Shown one piece after another: positions 58,601-64,000 of a stretch of 64,000 nucleotides of DNA. The translations under genes were made by a program, and so were the position numbers. Where the stretch lies: NCBI GenBank assembly GCA_001600455.1, contig BCKC01000013.1, forward strand, positions 62,001 to 126,000. Reading direction: 5' to 3'. The DNA is from Endocalyx cinctus. Lineage: Eukaryota > Ascomycota > Sordariomycetes > Amphisphaeriales > Apiosporaceae. Positions within the stretch are counted from its first letter, which is position 1. Every line of letters starts with the position of its first letter. A model generated the notes under the pieces. It ran no database searches. It worked only from the letters and a program-made list of their open reading frames with translations, and was not told the origin of the DNA.

Positions 58601-61265
58601 ATTGAAATAAGTTCATAATCAGTGGCATATTGGACGGTGTCTACCTTGGCTTAGCTGGAATATGCGCCGGCGGATATTCGAGAAGACAAGAGAAGAGGGG
58701 ACGAAGCGTAAATCTAATAACTTTAGTCACGGCTTGTTTCAGTTTGGACTGCGATAATTTATATGTTTCTCGTTGCTGCATCATGACATTTATAGAAACC
58801 AAGACAGATGTTTCAATTTAATTATTCAGTGCCACACGATTCTCATGTTGTTAATTGATGCTGCTTCAGGAACTATATCTTGCTTACATAAGGAATAAAC
58901 GAGGAAGAGTCACGTATATAGCAGCTGAGCACCTATAGAGGGAAACATTGTGGCATTGACTAGATTGGTAGAGGAATTATGCTAGTACGTGGAGCATACT
59001 CACCACGAGTTGGCGGGGATGCAGAAAGATATGGTACGGATTAAGGAGAAAATAAATGAAGCTGTCGCATGCTTACCTAATAACGAGGGAGATAACCGTA
59101 AGAAGAGGGCCAAGCGGCCTAGAACGGAGCAGATGGGTTGGGACTGCTTAAGGCTAGGGGCAGCCCTCAAAAGGGGGCACCAGGAAAGAAAGCCTTCCTG
59201 GAAAAAAAAAAGACTATTTCATTTATGAATTTAATTAGAACTATTTGCGATGGGTTAATTATGATAAAACGTTAACATTAACGCAATAATATTCAATTGC
59301 CTACGGTTTTCTCCTGTCCCGAACAATCTCTCGGATGATTCCAAGGTGAGGTCAATCTTGGATAACAGGTCAGTGTTGAGCTCCTGCGAACTATTTTAGT
59401 CCATCCACACCACAGGTACGGAATAGATCCTCATACACGACCCACAAAAGACTAGAAACGGTAATCCGGCTGATCGATGAAGACCGGAGCCAAGGCTTGT
59501 TACTTCTAGAGTTCAATTCTTACGCTCTAATAACATTTGCCGGATGGTCTCCGGCAGGCAGAGTAGGTCTGCTGTCCCTAATAATGAGCAGTCCGACTAA
59601 AGTCACGGTGTGCGCAGGAGATCAGTCATAAAAGGTCAGGTCTGAGAATGTATTCTCTAAAGTTTGGATTACTGAGATAGAATGGTCTCGGATGTTCTAC
59701 TATCTTGGCGGAACGGGCGGTTAGCATTGGGAATTAGTTAATAGTCTTCGGTTATAATAAACTGGATTAAACTTTTCGCGATTATTCTTGATTGATTATA
59801 TGCAGAAACATGGTGGATTATTAATGTGCTGAATGAGAAAAATGAGAAAAGTTGTGCACGCATGTGCTACGAAAATGCCATAGACTATTGCTGGGTTTGT
59901 CTAACTCTGCCTCGTACTAATGAGCTCAAGACTCAATTAACATTCGAATTTTGATTCTAGATCGACATGATAAGACCTCAATGCTTCGCTGCCCATGTGA
60001 TTGTTTTTACAGACTGACGACATAATTAATACGAAACTTTACGACTCTTAAAAATATTCCCGACTTGTAAAACTTTCTTCCTTTTTGTGTAAGCGGATTT
60101 GCAGTGTGACCCCCTGAATAGTTCTAGGCCGATCCACACTTTGGTATTTACACGTATATGTGTGCCCCTAATAAACTATTAAACGGTATATCTCTAAAGT
60201 TTTTGATGACGTACATGCATCAATGCTTAAAAAGGGATTTATTCTCCGCAAACGGCTCGTCTGGCAACGCTTTGTCCTGTCACCCGGAAATTTTACAGTC
60301 TAAGCCTTGCCTAGTGCACGAATCTGTTCCGTAGACATATCTATTGATACGACCAATTATCAGGCCAGCGTGCCTGCGTTTAAGTTCCAGCGACTTACTG
60401 ACGGGACTGGACACTTGGATTTTGTATACCGACTTTCTGGGGGTAATTATTGACGTGGGTATAATGCGGCGGTCCCTCTAGTTAATCTACAGAGGCCTGG
60501 CGGAACTTTAGGAGCGTACATGATCTGATCTCTTTATTATAGAAGAGTGTGTAATGAATAAAATATGACATAAGTGGGAGAAGGTTCATAATTCTAGCCT
60601 TAGTACTAAGAATATCGTAGACCCAACTTAGTATTTATTAGGTGCTGTTTAATGTAACCGCCTACCAGCTGATACATGACAATATCCATTAGCCATTAGC
60701 AACAACGAGACGGCAACGTGATTCAATAAATAAAACTTCTACGAAAATTGTAAACTTCTCACGAGAAGACGTCAATATAGTTTAATCTGGCTAAGTGTTA
60801 AAAGCAAAGATCAATGGAGGTGGGGAGGGAAAGATTTGTCTTCCGGAGAAGCATCACGCCATGAATGAGTAACTTATAACCAGATGATTCTTCTTATTAA
60901 CCTACGCGTTTTATATCTTATACGGTTAAATATGCGGAGAACCTCTCCATGGTAAGTTCAAGATGTTCAGGGCCTGGAACATGCTTAGCGTGCCCAGAAG
61001 GATACGAGGCGGGACTTATCGCTTGTTCTCATCACATGTAGTCTTGTGATAAATTGACTTCGGCTTCATGAGTGAGTTGTATATGTTCTAGATTTACCTA
61101 TAGAAAATAAATTCAAGTATGTAAGGGAAGGGTGGGTTTTATGACCAGTATAAATAGGGGTCATCTCTGAGATTTCTTTTTGGAATTCTTATCTCGCTAA
61201 ATGTCCATAAAACACTATTTGGTAGTTCAAAACATATTGTCAACCCTTTTTTCTACTCTATCACT
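58601..61265. other. Gene-poor A+T-rich region
   Basis: 2.7 kb without a supportable gene. A basic 79-codon open stretch at 58989-59228 lacks an ATG at its head. The right end is the promoter of the small secreted protein. Confidence 0.45.
61149..61156 (+). promoter_or_regulatory. TATA box of the small secreted protein gene
   Basis: TATAAATA, 110 bp upstream of the ATG at 61266, in the context AGTATAAATAGGGG; a strong TATA match at a normal fungal distance and consistent with an inducible gene. Confidence 0.55.
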
Positions 61266-61741
61266 ATGAAATTCTTATACATCTTAACTACTCTTGCCGC
61301 CTCTGTGTCTCAGGCAACACCAGTTGAAAAAGCGTATCAGCTTGGAGATCCTTCTGTTGAAGCAAGAGACCCCATTAAACGTGACGATCCTCCCGACAGC
61401 GTAACCTTTACTGTTTTCACCACCGGAAGTAAGTCAAATAATTGAGTTTTTATAAAGTTATTGAAAGCAGTCGTGAAATCTGACGTATCATCAATTCCAC
61501 AGACTGTACTGGATTTAGCGAGATGATCGATGCCAACAATACGAGATTTCTCTCCGACTTTGACGAAGTAAAGGGCAGCCTGATGATGAATACCATAACG
61601 ACTGGACTTCACCTCAGTCTCTTTGCGGGTAAAGCCCAGTCCGGATTTATGAACCCCTCATTAAACGAGGGCAATCTTGCGCAGTGCTGGATAGCTGGGT
61701 CTTCCGGTTGGCAGAGTTGGGGTCTTTTTAGGGATTCATAA
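61266..61741 (+). CDS. Small secreted protein with Kex2-type propeptide
   Basis: Two exons, 61266-61428 and 61503-61741 (GTAAGT...CACAG), product 133 aa. The N-terminus MKFLYILTTLAASVSQA is a clear signal peptide. It is followed by a short acidic propeptide ending in a dibasic KR (ARDPIKRDDPPD), a Kex2-like processing site. The mature part, about 90 residues, begins near SVTFTVFTTG, continues NCTGFSEMIDANNTRFLSDF with two N-glycosylation sequons (NCT, NNT), and has a second Cys in AQCWIAGSSGWQSWGLF; the two cysteines could pair. I do not recognise the family. Size, secretion and isolation in an A+T-rich region fit many fungal secreted effectors or antimicrobial proteins, but that role is inference only. 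Confidence 0.75.
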
Positions 61742-62188
61742 TGATGGGAAGACTTCAAATCGTGTAAAAGACCTGGAGATAATTAAAAATGTGCTGGCAT
61801 TTATATGATGGTGATATAATGGGTCTATTACTACTATATAATTATCAACTAGTTAATTATTCTTTAAGTCATACTTGCGATTTCTGTGTATTGTCAACGC
61901 TTAGCCTAATGTTGCTCAAAGACGATCTGCTGACTTCTTACTACTAAGTAAGATTTCAAGTTTAAATAAACAAAACTTCCTTTGTGAAACTCGAGCAAGT
62001 AGTGAATGATACGTAAGTACTTATTATGGCGGATTTAACGTAGCACTCTGGTAAATACAACAGAAACGTATTTCTCCTTTTCACTCACCGAGTATTTCAA
62101 TTCTTTTTTTATGTAAATACGAATGCCAATAGCCAGTTAACGGTATATACTACTTTCCAAATGTGCCCATATCTTCACAGGGTTCCAA
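61742..62188. other. Convergent 3' intergenic region
   Basis: 447 bp between the small secreted protein and the siderophore-type transporter 3' ends. No gene seen. Confidence 0.55.
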
Positions 62189-63967
62189 TTAGATGACGCG
62201 TCCTCTGACCTGGTCAGTGGTATGTACATTGATGTTCCGCCAGAAAGCAACCCCTACAAATCCAATAGCCCAAGCAGCAATTCCGGCAATCAACATTTTC
62301 TCCTGGGCGTCGCCGTAAGCGCGAGAGATAGCCGAGCGAGCTTCCGTGCCCATGGGATAAGATAGTTGATTCTTTATATCGGCATAAATAAGATCCACGT
62401 TGGCCAGTTCCGATGCCGGAAGATATTCGTTTAACTTCGGACGGAAAACCGCTTGCCAGATAGATGCTCCTATGGTCAGACCGACGGCGCCGCCGATATC
62501 GCTGAACATTGCCTCGACCGCCGAAACGACCGCAATCTCTTGGTGGCTGACAGGTGCCATGGCGGCAATCCCGGAGGTGATGATGATGGTTCCGCTGGCA
62601 ATCCCGGCGAGGATTAGCGCTAAGACCACGAAACCGATATTATCTTCGGGGAAACGGAAGCGAAGCATCAAGCCCAGACCAATGATAAACACCGGGATAG
62701 ACAAGAGGGTTACGTTCTTGAAATGACCAGTTCGATGAATAAACCAACCAACTAAGAGGGACCAGATGGGAGTGACGACGGTGTAAGCATTGAAAACGTA
62801 GCTCGCGTGAGTCACGCTGAGGTCTTGAACGACCAATAAAAATGAAATAAAATAACTCGACCAGACGGAATAACTAATGAAAAGAACAGCCGACAAGACA
62901 TAAGCCCCCAATACGGTACGATCCGTCAAGACGTGGGGCGGAATAAATGTAATAGGGGCAAGGAACTTTTCCCAGCAAAAGAACATGATAAGAAGGAAGA
63001 CGCCAACAATGATCAAGGAAATAATGAGCGGAGACCGCCAACCTTGTGATTGTGCAGAATAAATATTGAACGGTAAAAGGAAGAGGGCAAGACCGGCTGA
63101 TAATAGCAGTATTCCAATAGCGTCGAACTCGCGAGCATAATAGAGAAAAATCTGCCAGACGGGTTTGTTTCCGTAGTTATGCTTCTTGAATAGTCCTTGC
63201 TTCTTCGCTTTGCTTTGGTTGTAGATGAATAGGCCGTAAAGGGGGAGAGTAACCACAGGTATGGCAATAGTGAAAGTTGCGAAGGCCCATCGCCAACCGG
63301 GACCTGAAAGGTATGCGTTGGCTAGAGGACCGGCGATCCAGGCGACTATCAAACTCGAGGAAGAGGTAAAAGCGAGCATAAAACCGCGATTTCGCAATGA
63401 TGTGGTATCGGCGATGAATATGTTGATAGTATATAGCAGAGAATTCTGACCCACGGTATAAAAGACCGCGGCTGCGGCATACTGCTCTACCGATTGACAG
63501 GCTGAGAATATGATGAGACCAATGGTGGCTAACGCGATGGACAACAGATACCCATGAGGTCGGCCAAAGATATCTAAAATCTTAGCGATGGTGAGCTTAG
63601 AGATACCACCGACGATGCTGCTGATGACGGCCACCGTAGGGGTAAGAGAATGCTCCTGGAACGCAGAAGTTACGAAAGTAGTTAATGTAGTTAGTAAATT
63701 CTACTGTAGAAGGATGATGAAGTAAATGAACCAGATCATCGCATACGCCATGTTCAGTGAAGTTTTCGTCCACACCGAAGCTATGGCCTCGATATTCTGC
63801 ACACCTGTCTGGAACTCGGAACGCACGTGATCGAAATCTTGATCTTTGGAGCTTGAAGATACTCCAGTATCGTGAGGTTTCTGGAGAACTACCGGGTCTG
63901 ATTTCTCATTTACGACAGCATTGCTGACCTCCAACCCTACGGCCTGATCAGTTGGAGTCTTGCTCAT
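62189..63967 (-). pseudogene. Siderophore-iron-transporter-like MFS gene with one in-frame TAG
   Basis: From ATG 63967 the frame runs 88 codons, meets TAG at 63703-63701, then continues open in the same frame to 62189; total span 592 codons. The N-terminal piece (VQNIEAIASVWTKTSLNMAY, then TM1) and the rest (TTFVTSAFQEHSLTPTVAVI, IVGGISKLTIAKILDIFGRP, VFNAYTVVTPIWSLLVGWF, IGASIWQAVFRPKLNEYLP) form a complete MirB/ARN-family proton symporter with the expected 14-TM layout, which imports ferric siderophores. The TAG is in TM1-TM2, where the family often has Gln-Gln or Gln-Ser; CAG to TAG is a C-to-T change at a CpA. No intron restores the frame: a GTAGAA...CCAG segment of 49 nt would shift it. 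It may be a recent pseudogene, a sequencing error, or a polymorphic null allele. The downstream ORF of 481 codons is otherwise undamaged. Confidence 0.7.
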
Positions 63968-64000
63968 TGTAGAATGGGGGTACCAGGCAGCTTTAAGGGT

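Noticed and set aside
58989..59228. Basic 79-codon open stretch
   Set aside because: Begins at a GTG with a stop just upstream and no acceptor to join it to an exon; insufficient support.
1..64000. CRISPR arrays, insertion sequences, complete transposons
   Set aside because: No direct-repeat arrays with spacers, no transposase or reverse transcriptase motifs, and no paired long terminal repeats were recognised by eye.

Overview
The window is nuclear DNA of a filamentous ascomycete. The signs are short GT-AG introns (about 50-115 bp) with CTAAC-like branch sites, single-gene transcription units, long A+T-rich intergenic stretches full of TAGGTACCTA/TTACTTAG-type words, fungal-only gene families, and a transporter relic with RIP-like G:C to A:T damage. 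The gene set (STE3-type receptor, sedolisin, rhodopsin-domain membrane protein, MirB-like transporter) fits Pezizomycotina, most likely Sordariomycetes; I cannot name the species.

Layout. 0.2-10.5 kb: a 12-TM MFS transporter, a TPR/J-domain co-chaperone with an unexplained in-frame C-terminal extension, and a myosin regulatory light chain, all on the minus strand. 13-15 kb: a secreted sedolisin (S53) protease. 15-19.8 kb: gene-poor. 19.8-25.3 kb: a frameshifted ERF4-like Ras palmitoylation subunit converging on an STE3-type pheromone receptor. 26-27 kb: a decayed DHA14-type MFS transporter. 27-30 kb: gene-poor, with one further ORF relic. 30.5-44.5 kb: a dense block of conserved genes: BUD4/anillin-like, POB3 (FACT), coronin, HIS6 and FAF1-like. 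44.5-64 kb: an A+T-rich accessory region with isolated genes: a rhodopsin-domain membrane protein, a very compact kinase-like protein, a fungal-specific membrane protein of unknown function, a large protein with an internal zinc-cluster motif, a small secreted protein, and a siderophore-transporter-like MFS gene interrupted by one in-frame TAG.

Together: myosin light chain, BUD4 and coronin all serve cortical actin and septation; POB3 and FAF1 serve chromatin and ribosome assembly; ERF4 and STE3 both bear on Ras/pheromone signalling. I see no operon-like or biosynthetic cluster. Exon joins were derived by hand from splice signals and checked for reading-frame continuity. The most unusual signals are the 128-codon open extension with a predicted membrane segment after the J-protein stop codon, and several genes in different stages of disruption.
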